This document shows, in pieces, positions 1 to 11,500 of a DNA stretch of 60,000 nt (the first letter of the stretch is position 1; every line of letters starts with the position of its first letter). The position numbers and the translations under genes were made by a program. The notes under the pieces are model-generated. The model saw only the letters and a list, made by a program, of their open reading frames with translations, did no database searches and had not been told where the DNA came from. Origin of the DNA: Hydractinia symbiolongicarpus (Eukaryota; Cnidaria; Hydrozoa; Anthoathecata; Hydractiniidae); the NCBI RefSeq assembly GCF_029227915.1, contig NC_079875.1, positions 12,709,001 through 12,769,000 on the forward strand, given 5' to 3'.

Positions 1-59
1 CTCAATTATTTATTGTTAATACTTTATTTTGGATCACAAAATTAAGAAAGGCAATTTCC

Positions 60-262
60 ACCTTTTTAATACTTTTATTTATCGATAATAAGTATCGATG
101 AAAGCACAACAAGTGCTCAACAAGACAACCACCTAAGATATCAGTCCTATTCTCATGCCTGGAGCTAACCAAACGTTTATAGTCCCTGGCATGACTCCAC
201 CGGAGATTAAATTCAAGACCTCCTGCAAACGCTCTACCCCTGGTCAACCACTCTTAGTGCAA
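60..262 (-). repeat. tRNA-derived SINE, reverse orientation
   Basis: Read on the minus strand, this intronic segment aligns by eye with the SINE at about 54940-55255. Shared blocks include a tRNA-like head (GGTAGAGCGTTTGC, then a degenerate B box near 205-216), the GAGTCATGCCAG and ACTATA blocks, and the CTTAGGTGGTTGTCTTGTTG block. It sits just upstream of the first visible EFL1 exon, so the head is near 262 and the tail near 60. The copies differ at many sites, so neither is recent relative to the other. Its edges are approximate. Confidence 0.7.
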
Positions 263-292
263 TTCATCACCAGTCTCCTTCTTCTTTTTCAG

Positions 293-3200
293 ATTTTTTG
301 AAATGTTCTTCAGCTGACGAAGCACCTGTCATTGTATTTGTTTCAAAAATGTTATCAGTTCCAACCAGTGTATTGCCACACAATAGAGCAAGGTAAAATA
401 TTAACTTTAGTGAATTGTTATGATACACAAACTTAGTTTTCAGCATCAGTGGAGTGCTTCTTTTTCTTTAAAAGACCTTTATAATGCTGATTTTAAAAGT
501 TGGTTATTATCAGAAAGCATGATAGAAAAACCTATGGACAAAGGATCTTCACCACGATCATACAATTGAACGATAATCATAATTGATTCATTGAGAAACA
601 ATAAAATAAAGAATTTCAAACTAACAATGGGGGTGTGTTTATTATGGGCCTAGGTTGGTTTTTTAGATTTTTGTTGCGCTGTGTAACAAAAAATTTGTAG
701 TAGAGTCTAGGACTAAGAATGCGCGGAAAAGCGTTGGAAACTTAAATTAACTTTTACAAACTTGTTCTCAGTGGTCTCAAAGATTTTTTTTAGCCTGTAC
801 AATTATTCGTTGTTTCGAATGCCTTTTCACCATTTTTTTATTTACTGATAGACCTCTAACGAAAGAAGAATTAACAGCTCGTCATGAAGCTGTGAAGCAA
901 AAAATCGCGGAGCGTGAGACACATAATGAAAACTCCACCGGAGATGATGTAGACCAAGTGACAAATACAAATGCAGCTGACACTTGTGAGGAAGCGACCC
1001 CTACGGTGGAAGCTACCAAGGATGGCGAAACCTTTATAGCGTTTGCACGAATATTTAGTGGCACGTTAAAAAAGGGAAGCTCGCTTTATGTGTTAGGTCC
1101 AAAATATGATCCCTCGAATGAACTCGAAGAAGTGTCATCGATGACTAATGGAGAGAAGTATGCAGTTACTTGTGATTTGGTTTATAATTTGGCTGCTCGA
1201 ATTCCACAAATACTATTTCCTCATTGTAAAGTTTGTATGTTTGTATCATCAAAACTTTTTATTAATATGTTACGAATTCACTCTTTCTGTTTTTGACTAC
1301 TTTTCCTCCACAAAAATGGAAAAAAATGATTTTTTTACCATGCGTAAAATTTCTTTTTATAGATCCGATTTAAAGTGTAAATTAGCAGTTTCTATAACTA
1401 ATTCTGAAGCAATAGTTATTAACGCAGGATTCCAATAGCTTGTCGTTGCTCTATCTATATTATAATACCCGTATACGTCTGTCTGTCTGTCTGTCTGTAA
1501 AATTGTAGCTAAGCTGCGCAATAGCGAGAAGCACGAAATGCGGTATAAAAAAGACGGGCGAACCCGTGGATTTTCCACGGGCTAACGACTAGTTTCTTAT
1601 AATTGAGCGAAAACTTTTGGCAATGAATTTTAAAATCACCAAAAATTGCTAGCCTTCGGATAAATAATCATAATTTTCCACCGTGTTCAAGGTGTAGAAT
1701 CGTCCTTTGCTCTTTCTAACAACATAGTATCGACATATGAGGCATAAAATAACATTGAGAATGCCCTAAAAATGTATTGAATTTGCCAGGTCTAACATAT
1801 CACAAAAAATTATCACACTCCACTGCTAGTAAAGATCATTTTCTGTTATTTTTTTCAGTGCAAATGATTTGGGCAACCAGCTTCTTGATAAACACATGTC
1901 AAGGTGCAAGATAGAAGATCTTTATTTAATGATGGGTCGAGAATTTGAGTTGTTTGATGAAGTTCCAGCTGGAAATATATTAGGTAAAGTGCTTGTGATG
2001 TGAACTTCATGGTGAATATCTATTTCACATTTTAACAGCGAGTTTATGTACAACAGTAAATCAATACTTTATTTTCTATTTCTTATTTTCATTCATGAAT
2101 TCTGCATTTTGTACAATAGGATTCCTGAAGTTCCTGGTTTACTGATGATTTTTTCAGTTCAAATCTGAAATTAAAATCACTTTTTTATCATCCTTTTTTT
2201 GTAGTCAGTAACAAAATATTTTTTATAAAAAAAGAATAATTCTGAATTTTCAAGTTTTTTTGTAGGATCTTACGTTGTGTCGTAGTGACTTGACAATTTT
2301 AAATATTTCCCATCAATTCCCATGTTTGGGAATGTAAAAAAGACCTTAAACGTGTAGCGAAAACCTTGAAAATGGCAGACACTTTATTTCCTCGAAGTAA
2401 AATAAAATGTTTTATCGGAATACAAAAATAATAGCACAACCTTTATTGTTTTAGGTATAAACGGTTTAGGCGATCATGTTTTAAAATCTGCAACAGTCAG
2501 CACTTCTTTAGCTTGTCCACCATTTACGCCGATGCATTTAGAAGCTATGCCAATAGTCCGCGTGGCTGTGGAACCGAAGCAACCAAGTCAGCTACAATTT
2601 CTTATAAGTGGTATGAAACTGTTGAACCAAGCGGACCCGTGTGTGCAAGTGTTATTGCAAGAATCAGGTATAAATGCATTGTTTTTGTTTGTTTCCTTGT
2701 TTGTTTGTTTTTTCGTTCGTTCAGTTGGCCATATAACTATCAAATTTTCCTTATTTGATGCAAGAAACTTTGCACCAAGGACTGATTGGGCGATAGCTTT
2801 TCGACAGCCTCAAATTGATGGAAAATTTGATCCCACGAATAATTAGAGCTTTTGGTTATTGACTTACCAACTAAATACCAAGAAACAAGTAGCTAATGCC
2901 AGCAAAAAGGTGGAAGCCAATACAAGTCCTGAGACATCTTATGTGTTATACCTAGAAACTGTTTTTCAGTTTGCCAAAAAAAATGTACGAAAATTAATAT
3001 AAACCCTAGTTTAAAATGTTCATACTGAACTAAATTATTCGTCGAGCCAAGGTAAGTGTCAACCCATATGCGGGCTTATTTTTGCGTCACCTCGAAATCT
3101 CAACAAATTTGGGCCATTCAGATATTTCAATTAAAATTTGCATTTGTTTTTTATATTTTTTTATTACGTTTAGGGGAATACATAATAGTGGCTGCAGGCG

Positions 3201-5328
3201 AGGTACATTTGCAAAGATGTTTGGACGATTTACGCCAACGATACGCAAAGATACAAATACGCGTATCAGATCCTATCGTGCCGTTCCGTGAAACAATCGT
3301 TGCGCCCCCTAAAGTCGATATGGTTAATGAAGAAATAACCGAAGAGAATAAAGTCACTGCGCATTACACACAAAGGCTGCCAGCATTTATGTTAAAAGAG
3401 ATAAATGTTTTTAGTGATACTATTCACAAAGGAGGAGAACTTGCCACCGTTTCACAAGACAATGGAGAACAGGCAAACGCAGATGGCGGTACGGAGAGGT
3501 TGACAAAAACACAGCTCTCTGAACTTCGTAAAAGCAACAAGATAAAAGAGAAATTAGGACTAATCGAAGCGCTGACATCCAACAAACAGTATTGTATTTG
3601 TTTACACGCGAAACCAATTCCTCGAGATGTGATTGGTTGTTTAGAATCGAACGCGCATTTGTTGAAAATTCTTCAAAAAATTGCCAACGAAAACTCAGCG
3701 GACGAGAAACAGAAACTGTTAAATAATTTAACGTCGACTACCAGAAATGAGATACAAAAATTTTACGACAACTTAAAGACGTTGTTCGCTGCGTCTGGAA
3801 AGCTATGGAAGGGGGCTGCGGATAAGATTTGGTCCATGGGTCCGAAGGGAACGAATAATAACTTGTTATTGAACAACATAAAAGATTACAATCGAACTAA
3901 TATATGGCAGGGAATAATAAACTCATCTAATGCTGATAACACATTAAGAGAATTTGATAATAGCATTGTTAGTGGTTTTCAAGTGGCTGTCCAGGCGGGC
4001 CCGATGTGTGAGGAACCTATGATGGGAGTAGCCTTTTTTGTGGAAGAGTGGAACATTTTAGGTAAAAAATTTACCTTTTTTCTTACTAAGCTTGCCTTTA
4101 GTGTAAAAACGGCTCAAGTCTTGTAAAATTTAAGTATTGCTCTTTGCGACCTTTTTTAGAAACTTTGAGACTGCAAATAAAAGTTTTAAGGATGAAACAA
4201 AAATTTGAGTTGCTTGAAAAAACATTTGTTTTGAAATTAAGAGAAATGTCAAGTCCTGTAAAAACTTAATCTACACGCACTAATTTAACGCTATTTTTAT
4301 CGTTTAGAAAAAGTTAGTTCCGATGAAACGTATGCTCCACTTTCTGGTCAGTACATATCAGCGGTGAGAGAAGGGTGTCGATGTGCTGTGATGGCACAAC
4401 CCATGCGTCTTATGGCGGCTATGTATAGTTGCGAGATTCAAGCTACTTCAGACGTGCTCGGGAAAATGTATGGCGTGCTTGGCAAGCGAGAAGGCAAAAT
4501 CTTAAGCGAAGATTTAAAAGAAGGTTCGGATATTTTCCAAATCAATGCTGAATTGCCGGTCGCCGAAAGCTTTGGGTTTGCTGAAGAGATACGCAAAAAG
4601 ACAAGCGGATTGGCCAGTCCGCAATTAGTGTTTAATAGATGGGAGGTAAATTTTAAAACATTTGATATAAGTTTTTCTAATTGTTTTTCTAATTCTAATT
4701 ATATTTGATCTCTGTGATCATACATGTATATACACGTATCTCTGCGCAAAATGGTACCGCAATAGCGAGACACGAAAAATGCGATATATTCGAATTTATC
4801 TACGACCACCGATTTGTGTCTCGTGTCACGTGTCTCTGCGCAAAATGCTACCACAGTAGTGAGACACGAGAAATGCGGTATGTTTGGATTTATCCATTAG
4901 CCACTGACTTGTGTCTCGTGTCACGTGTGTGCGCAAAATAGTACTGCAGAAGTGAGACACGAGAAATGCAGTATATTTTAATTTATCTACGACCGCCGAT
5001 TTGTGTCTCGTGTCACATGTCTCTGCGCAAAATGTTACCAAAGTAGTAAAAGGCTAGAAATCTAGTATAATAACAATATTCACATGTTGTCTATATGTGC
5101 ACGCGCAATGCATAATGATTAGACAAAATTTATTTTTAGGTGATTGACGTTGATCCGTTCTGGATCCCAATAACGGAAGAGGAATACGAGTTATATGGTG
5201 AAAAAGCTGACAGTGAAAATCTAGCTTTAAAGTATGTCAATAGTGTACGAAAACGTAAGGGTCTATACATCGAGAAAAAAACTGTGGAATTCGCTGAAAA
5301 GCAAAGAACACTGAAAAAGAATAAATAA
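293..5328 (+). CDS. EFL1: EFL1, elongation factor-like GTPase 1 (C-terminal part, 7 exons)
   Basis: This is the 3' part of EFL1 (yeast Ria1/Efl1), the EF-2-like GTPase that works with SBDS to release eIF6/Tif6 from cytoplasmic pre-60S ribosomes. Exons are 293-392, 852-1157, 1859-1983, 2455-2667, 3174-4061, 4308-4645 and 5140-5328 (TAA). All junctions are GT-AG and the phases join without a break. Recognisable EFL1 blocks are [10 protein letters not shown] at the left edge, [66 protein letters not shown]-like [23 protein letters not shown] and the C-terminal [10 protein letters not shown]. About 720 codons are visible; animal EFL1 is about 1,100 residues, so the G domain is upstream of the window. 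An AATAAA overlaps the stop codon (5320-5325). The second intron-proximal donor (after 1157) was chosen because it alone keeps phase with 1859. Confidence 0.95.
1454..1592 (+). mobile_element. Non-autonomous Helitron-type element, copy 1
   Basis: The element starts TCTATATTATAATACC directly after an A and ends in a short hairpin (CCCGTGG/CCACGGG) followed by GCTAACGACTAG, with a T next. A 5' TC, a 3' hairpin a few bases before CTAG, insertion between A and T, and no terminal inverted repeat or target duplication are the structural hallmarks of Helitrons. At 139 bp it has no coding capacity. It includes a (GTCT)n run. It lies in the EFL1 intron between 1157 and 1859. Confidence 0.8.
4741..5035 (+). 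repeat. ~94-bp tandem repeat in the last EFL1 intron
   Basis: The block beginning TCTGCGCAAAATG recurs at 4741, 4834, about 4928 and 5022, a period of 93-94 bp over roughly three units. Each unit also carries GAGACACGA and TTTGTGTCTCGTGTCAC, which are partly inverted to each other and so can form hairpins. The CGCAAAATGGTA and GCGAGAC blocks resemble the core of the small Helitron-type elements in this window, so the array may have grown from one of them (inference). Confidence 0.75.
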
Positions 5329-5597
5329 GTAAATCAATCAATTAAAACTAAATATAAAATTGTATTGTTTTGTTTTCTAAACCGGTTGTATCATCCCACA
5401 GTAAATCAGAAAGTAAAATGTTTGTGATTTTTGTTTTGTTGTGTGTTTTTTTTATTGGGCGCGAAATGTTAAGATATTTGGTAAAGAGCTGGCGAGAACA
5501 TGTTTACAGCTTTTAGGGCATGTTTATTCACTGCTGTAAACAGCCTCGAAAAAATACTCTTAGATCAACTTGTCTTATAAACGAATTCCTGAATGTG

Positions 5598-5679
5598 CTC
5601 GTTCCCAGCGTTTGTCGTCCGCTTTCTTATATCAACACCGTTAGACGAATAAGTAGGAGAAAAAGGCGCTGAGAACGAG
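5598..5679. mobile_element. Small foldback (MITE-like) element with CTCGTTCCCAGCG ends
   Basis: CTCGTTCCCAGCG at the left is matched by CGCTGAGAACGAG at the right. It belongs with the other 60-110 bp elements here whose ends read roughly CTCGTCCCCAGGG and its complement. No coding capacity. Confidence 0.5.
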
Positions 5680-6786
5680 ATGGGGAATTTGTAATTGAGG
5701 TTATCGTTTTTTACTGCTAAATGGCAAAACATCAAAGATATTAAAAAAATTGTGAATTGACAGGTCTCTTACTGAAAATCATTCAGCTATAAGTTGTGTC
5801 TATGGTCACATAATCTAGGTTGAACCCCCAAATTTATGCATACAGCGTAGGTAAATGATTTCCATTAATCGCCGTCGTGGACTTGGTTTACGGCGGCAAA
5901 ACAATAATTGTGACGGCGAAAAAAAATGGAAGTCAGTTACTACAAGCGAAGTATATTATTGCGGAGCTAAGCCAGCTAGCGAAGCCCATTAGCCATTTAG
6001 GCGAGCGAAAATAATTCTTACCAAAGAACTTTTTTTAAAAGTTAGTCAGGTGTCCACTTATAACCTTTAATCCAGTTCTACTTATGACCTCTAGATTTGG
6101 GTACTGGGTTTGAAGTGACTTTTCGGCGCGAAATGTGCAACTCAAAATGGGAAATCGATCACGACGTTCAAAATTTATTCTCTTAAATAAGAGAAAAGGA
6201 AAAAACGGAAACAATAAAAATTGCTAAAAAAAGTTAAAAAGTTTTGTCATTTTAGCAGAGTGAAATAAAAAAATATTAATAAAGTTTATCTTTATGCCTG
6301 TTTTATGATGGCTCCTTGAATCATTAAGGTTAAAAAAACCGTCAGTGCTTTAAAGAGGAAAAAAGAAATAAACTCAGGTTTGTAACGATATTACTTTAAC
6401 TTTCTTAGGTAAAGAATCAATCGTCTTTTTATATTTATTTTGCTAGTTAACAATTTCTTGGAGGAAAAAAGCTCCAACAAACTTCCGAACCTGCTTTTAT
6501 TTTTATTTACTCTACAATAAAACCATGTCTTTTATATTACTCACCAGTACCTACAACATCAGGGTGATAGTATAGATAGTTTTAGTATGGAAGTATTATT
6601 TAACAAATATTGTAAAGAAAATAGATAATAGCCGGTATAGAAAATGTTTAAAACTCCCTTTTCTTGTACCCTTTCTTTGTTTTATAACTTAGTTTAGCGA
6701 ACAAAAAAATAGAATACCATTTTTACTGTATTGATTGGTAACTGTCGAAATTTAAAGCACGCAGGGTAGTGTAATGTTGTTGCGTT

Positions 6787-6844
6787 CTCGTCCCCAGAGC
6801 TCTTTGAGATAAACTCGTTTATCTCAAAGAGCTCTGGGGTCGAG
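6787..6844. repeat. Near-perfect long hairpin
   Basis: Positions 6792-6839 are a perfect inverted repeat: 22-base arms (from CCCCAGAGCTC through GAGATAAA) around a 4-base CTCG loop. The outer ends read CTCGTCCCCAG and CTGGGGTCGAG, which places it in the same foldback family as 5598-5679, here reduced to its ends. Confidence 0.85.
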
Positions 6845-7503
6845 AATGATGTTGTTGGTGTTATCTAATGAAACATAACAAAAAAATCAAACTTAAAACG
6901 ATGTTTATCCGTTATGTTGTAACTTTCGAATGTTAATGTGTCCCGTCCAAGTTCAGTTCAAATGGGCGTCCGGAGTATAGTCCGGAGTAAATAGTTTAAA
7001 AATTAAATTCTGTAGAGAAAACCAAGAAATTCTCTTTGTAATAATTTTTTGCAACGTGTAGCCGTTTGCACTTGCTGAAAAACGAATGCGTTTATAATAG
7101 ATTCACGATTTTTAATAACTTGTACGAAATAGAAGTGCGCTGCACTTACCTTGACTCCCATTGTGAAAAGAAAGAGCCCTGGGGCGAGGTTTCCTGGGGA
7201 CTTTAAATTGTTATAAAAAAATTTGCTTGCGAACATAGGGCACCTCTTCCCGCTCTGCAACCCTTCATATATTGATACATTTTATAAACATTTTTGTTCT
7301 TTAGTGAAGTTAAATTTCGTAGAGGTTGACTGAGACTCAATAATAAAATCCTCAATAAAAGGAGAGAAACATTGACCTGGACCTGAAAGATAATGGTAGG
7401 TTTTGTAGTGTGTTTTTTCTTTAATTTATCAATCTGTCATTTAATATATTACCTGCATTGTCAAATTCTCCCACGGATTTCAGTAATGTTTACAATGTTT
7501 TCA

Positions 7504-7637
7504 TCTATATTATAATACCGGTATACGTCTGTCCGTCACGCAAAATGGTAGCTTAGCTACGAAAGTAGCCAGACGCACGCAATGCGGTATAAAAAGCACG
7601 GGCGAACCCGTGGATTTTTCCACGGGCTAACGACTAG
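7504..7637 (+). mobile_element. Non-autonomous Helitron-type element, copy 2
   Basis: This copy has the same termini as 1454-1592: A|TCTATATTATAATACC at the left, and a CCCGTGG/CCACGGG hairpin followed by CTAACGACTAG|T at the right. It is 134 bp. The core CGCAAAATGGTAGCTTAGCT and GCACGCAATGCGGTAT is shared with the other copies. Confidence 0.8.
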
Positions 7638-7852
7638 TTTTTAAATAAAATTCATTGGACAATCAAGGAATAAAGAAAAAACAAGATGGTAGATATGTAC
7701 CAGTGAAAATTTTATGTAGCGATGAACCGATTTCTTAATTTGCTTTTAACAGGTTTTATTTTTAACATTGTTTATATTTAGTTTGCAATGGTCATAACGT
7801 CTGTTATTTCCCACAATCAAACTTACTTTTCAGTCTCTAATACTCAGTCAGC

Positions 7853-7954
7853 AACCTTGTTCCCAGAGTGTTTTGCCTTGTTGATGAAATAGATAGCGGC
7901 GATGTTGGTCATCCGTAATAACGGCTCAGGGCCAACAAAACCCTGGGACGAGAT
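7853..7954. mobile_element. Foldback element with CCTTGTTCCCAG / CTGGGACGAG ends
   Basis: The ends are inverted copies of each other. The right half (GTAATAACGGCTCAGGGCCAAC then CCCTGGGACGAG, given here in two pieces) matches, on the opposite strand, the half-element at 15661-15707. This supports a dispersed family. Confidence 0.55.
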
Positions 7955-8570
7955 TGTTCAGCCAGGACATTCACAACAAACAAACAATGGCGATTTTTTA
8001 GTGTTTTGTTTTTGTATATTTGTGTTTTGATACTTGTTAAAATAAATGTCTTTTGTTATTCTACGTTTAAAAAAATTGATGTTATAACATACCTAACTAT
8101 AAATAGAACATCAATACGTCATTAATACTACGTTTTTGCCTCGTTTACTACACTTAAATATACGATAAAAAGAGGCATTAAACAGAGCGATAGAAAAATA
8201 AAAAAAGGACGTGTTGCGAATGTAAAAGAAAACCATTTCTGTTTATCTCCGTAGCCTAAGATTAGCACAAACTATCTTAAGAAATTTGGCCACAAAACTT
8301 TATAAAGAAAAACAGAAAAAAAACTGCATGAAATTTCACATTTTGTACAATAACAAACAACAAAAAACAAACAAACGAACAATCGAAAACAAAAATAAAA
8401 TTCTTGTTAACAATCTTGAGACATTGGGAAATAGAAGTTTCCTGCAAAGAAATGGAAATAAGGTTTAAACGAAACAGAGGGAAAACAATAAACATCTGAT
8501 AAAATTCTCTGGTAGTGCTTTGAAATAGAAATAAAGGAACAAAAAAGACACACAAAACAAAATTTTCGTT

Positions 8571-8576
8571 TTTATT
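8571..8576 (-). terminator. Putative polyadenylation signal of the pappalysin gene
   Basis: AATAAA on the minus strand about 16 bases after the TAG stop. Such a short 3' UTR is possible but unusual, so further signals downstream may be used. Confidence 0.4.
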
Positions 8577-8591
8577 TTTGTTATCGTTACG

Positions 8592-11500
8592 CTAGCAGTC
8601 ACTCTCCATCGCATCACCAGTCTCTTCACGATCCTGTTGGTACGCGTCCACGCGACTCTTTTCCCTTGTTGATTTTTGTTTTAACTTTTCTAAATTAGTT
8701 AACGCTTTCTTATCGATACACGGACACGGGTCAGACCAGTAATATACCTCATCGTCCAAATCTTTCTTGCAGCAATCTCCGCCATCATACCTGCAATGTT
8801 TGTTGTTGTTATGGCAATCACACATACCGTCATTGAGCTCATAGTCTTTACAAGGATTTAAACAAGCTAGCTCTGTTAGCCTGGGTTTCCATTCTTTGTT
8901 CGGCATACAGTACAAAACCACTTCTTTCGCATCCTCTTTTCCCTGCATACAGAGAAAATTGTAAAAATATGCACGCTTTTTACACTGAATAGCTTGGAAG
9001 GCTGAAAACTTTGCTAGAATTAATCTTTGTTTTATTTTTCCTCTCACAACTTGCGTACCAGGACTCTAAGTTTTGCAACAGGTGCAGAACGTTAGCAGCA
9101 AGTCTCTTTTTTACTTTCGCGAACAAAGAGAGATCAGGAAATGTTTTACCACGCTATCACCTTTTCGACATGAGAGATGAAAGACAAAAAAACCTGAGGA
9201 CGAGGGTGGTCACGCTATATAAGGGTGTAATTAACTCTACGCAAATAAATGAGTAATGAAAGAATGAATAAGAAAATCAATCAATCAATACGCAATCAAA
9301 GAAGCAAAACTATGCTTCTATACTCTATGTTCTTATTACGAACTACGTTTAAAAATTTTAAGGGTTATTTTTAACATTCAAGTCCTTTTCTTCATTGACT
9401 GAATACATGATGCCATGAAGCTATTGGACAAACTTTTTTAACGCGACTTTGTGTGACGCCACCAATTTGTTCAAAATTAGACGCAATTAAAATATAGTCA
9501 TACCTTAATTACAATATCTGGTATAACATTCACTCTTTTCATACACTGAGGTCGACAAACTGATCCAATTGTAAAATCTTTACAAGCAGTTGTATCCAAA
9601 CCATGAACGGATGGAAAATTAGAGCATCGACCTTTACTGCCACAGAAATCAAATGTCGAAGACCATTGTCCATTGTGCTTGCATGTTACTTTGTAAGGAA
9701 GTTTCTAGAAGAAATGTTAAGAGTCGGATATCATTATTTATGCCAGTCAAACTCGAGGTATGAGCATTAAGATATACTAGTCGCAAGCACGTGGGAAACC
9801 CACGGTAATTTACCAATGGCAGCTACCATCTTAATATAAATAACTCTTTTATTTATGTTTAGAGCCGCTGTGGTTAAGAGCGTTAAAAACACCAGCCTTC
9901 TCCACAGAGCTCTCTTCCCTTCTCTTAAAAACAACGTCTCGTAAGTTGCATAACTAGGCAGAAATAATTCGTGCATATGCTTGAGTTCAGCTGTAAAAAA
10001 ATATTTTTCTAAAAATACTACTTATTCCAATAAGTACTATTTTTAACAAAAGTTTTAACCTCATCACAAGGAATTTTTCTTTCTCGGACTGGTGATGAGG
10101 TTGGAAATGTTAAGAACGTTTTTGTTGAGGATTTTAAATCGGCAGAATTAGCATTTTCGGATAGCCAAGGCACAGCTTTCTGCGACCTAGCTAAAAGTTT
10201 TAAAATACCCGGGGATGATTTTATACTAACTCAACAATAACCTGGGCTAATTTTATATGATCAAAACAATACCTTTGTTCCAAGACAAGTCGTACTGCAA
10301 ACACTTTGAAAGCGATTCTCGTCAGTACATTTATACATATATCGATTCATTGTAGACAATGATGGACAGGTAATCTTCTCACAATATCCATCTTGCTTCC
10401 ATTCTCCAATGTCATTACATAATATATTTACAGTGTTTCCTCCACTAACCGTGCCGACTTTGTAGCGCACTGGTCGATGGCCAGGATTGCATCGATACCT
10501 GCATAAATAATCGAAATCTTTGTAAATGTTTTAACTTGCTTGAAGAGAAGTTACATATGCTAATATTATTTCTAATGAATCTTAGCCTGGATATGTTTAT
10601 AAGCTGTTTACGTATTTGTAGTAAATATTTTATAATAAGTCTAAGGAAGGGGCCTTAGGATTGACTCGACATAAAATCTCAAATTGCTATTAAATATGAA
10701 GTTTTTTTATTTCGGAGTTGTGCAAACTACACATGCGCTGAGACTTTGTGTAATTTTGTAAATATGCACAATGGTTTCATTCTGGGTAAGTCGGGTTCAC
10801 ATGAAGAGTGTTTCATTTCGTCCGAAATCAGGTATTCATAAAATTATACCGATATTTTAATATAGCGCCCCCCCCGCCCTAAATGAAACCTCATGTAAAG
10901 AATACCTTACTCTCCACCAGTGTGTATAAAAACGAGTGTGTGTAATTACCATTTTATATTAGTACGAAGTTTTTGTTTTCAAATTTTGTTTTAACTTGTT
11001 TTACAGAAACCTATTACCAGAAACCTCATATTTTTTCAGGATTCTGTCCTGCCAACGAACTGAATTAAGTTTAAACTCTTCAAACGTTTTACTTCAAAGA
11101 TATGCCATGGAAGTTCCATTAACTGTTAAGATTAAAATCATCCTTGTCCCCAGGGTTTCTTGGCCCATAAACTGTTATTAAAACAAAATGCCCTGTGGAC
11201 GAGGTTGGAATAAAATAAATCAAAATAATTTCGCAAAACTTAATGAAACAACTACCTACGATGCAGTTTATATTTTTAATTGGACGTATAAAATGCATTT
11301 TTTATTAAGCTTAACCCCTAGAAATAATCAGCACGTTTGATGTCATACCGAAATTGTTTTGGTCACTTGAAAATACTTCACAAATTGCACTTTGGTTTAT
11401 TAAAACCACTGGTTGTTCCCTAATCATGGATATTACTAACTCGAACGAATGAAGCTAGGTTGCACAATTTTTCCATTTTCATTAAAATAATATTATGTTA

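Larger units (their letters stand above)
5329..8591. other. Convergent intergenic region between EFL1 and the pappalysin gene
   Basis: No coding exon is recognised here; open frames are short and lack family signatures. It contains the 3' flanks of both genes, three foldback elements (5598-5679, 6787-6844, 7853-7954) and one Helitron-type element (7504-7637). Confidence 0.6.

Noticed and set aside
2-247. 81-codon minus-strand frame at the left edge
   Set aside because: It overlaps the SINE copy and an EFL1 intron and shows no homology signature.
8277-8555. Phe-rich 92-codon frame after the pappalysin stop
   Set aside because: Low-complexity translation of A/T-rich 3' flanking DNA without splice or start context.
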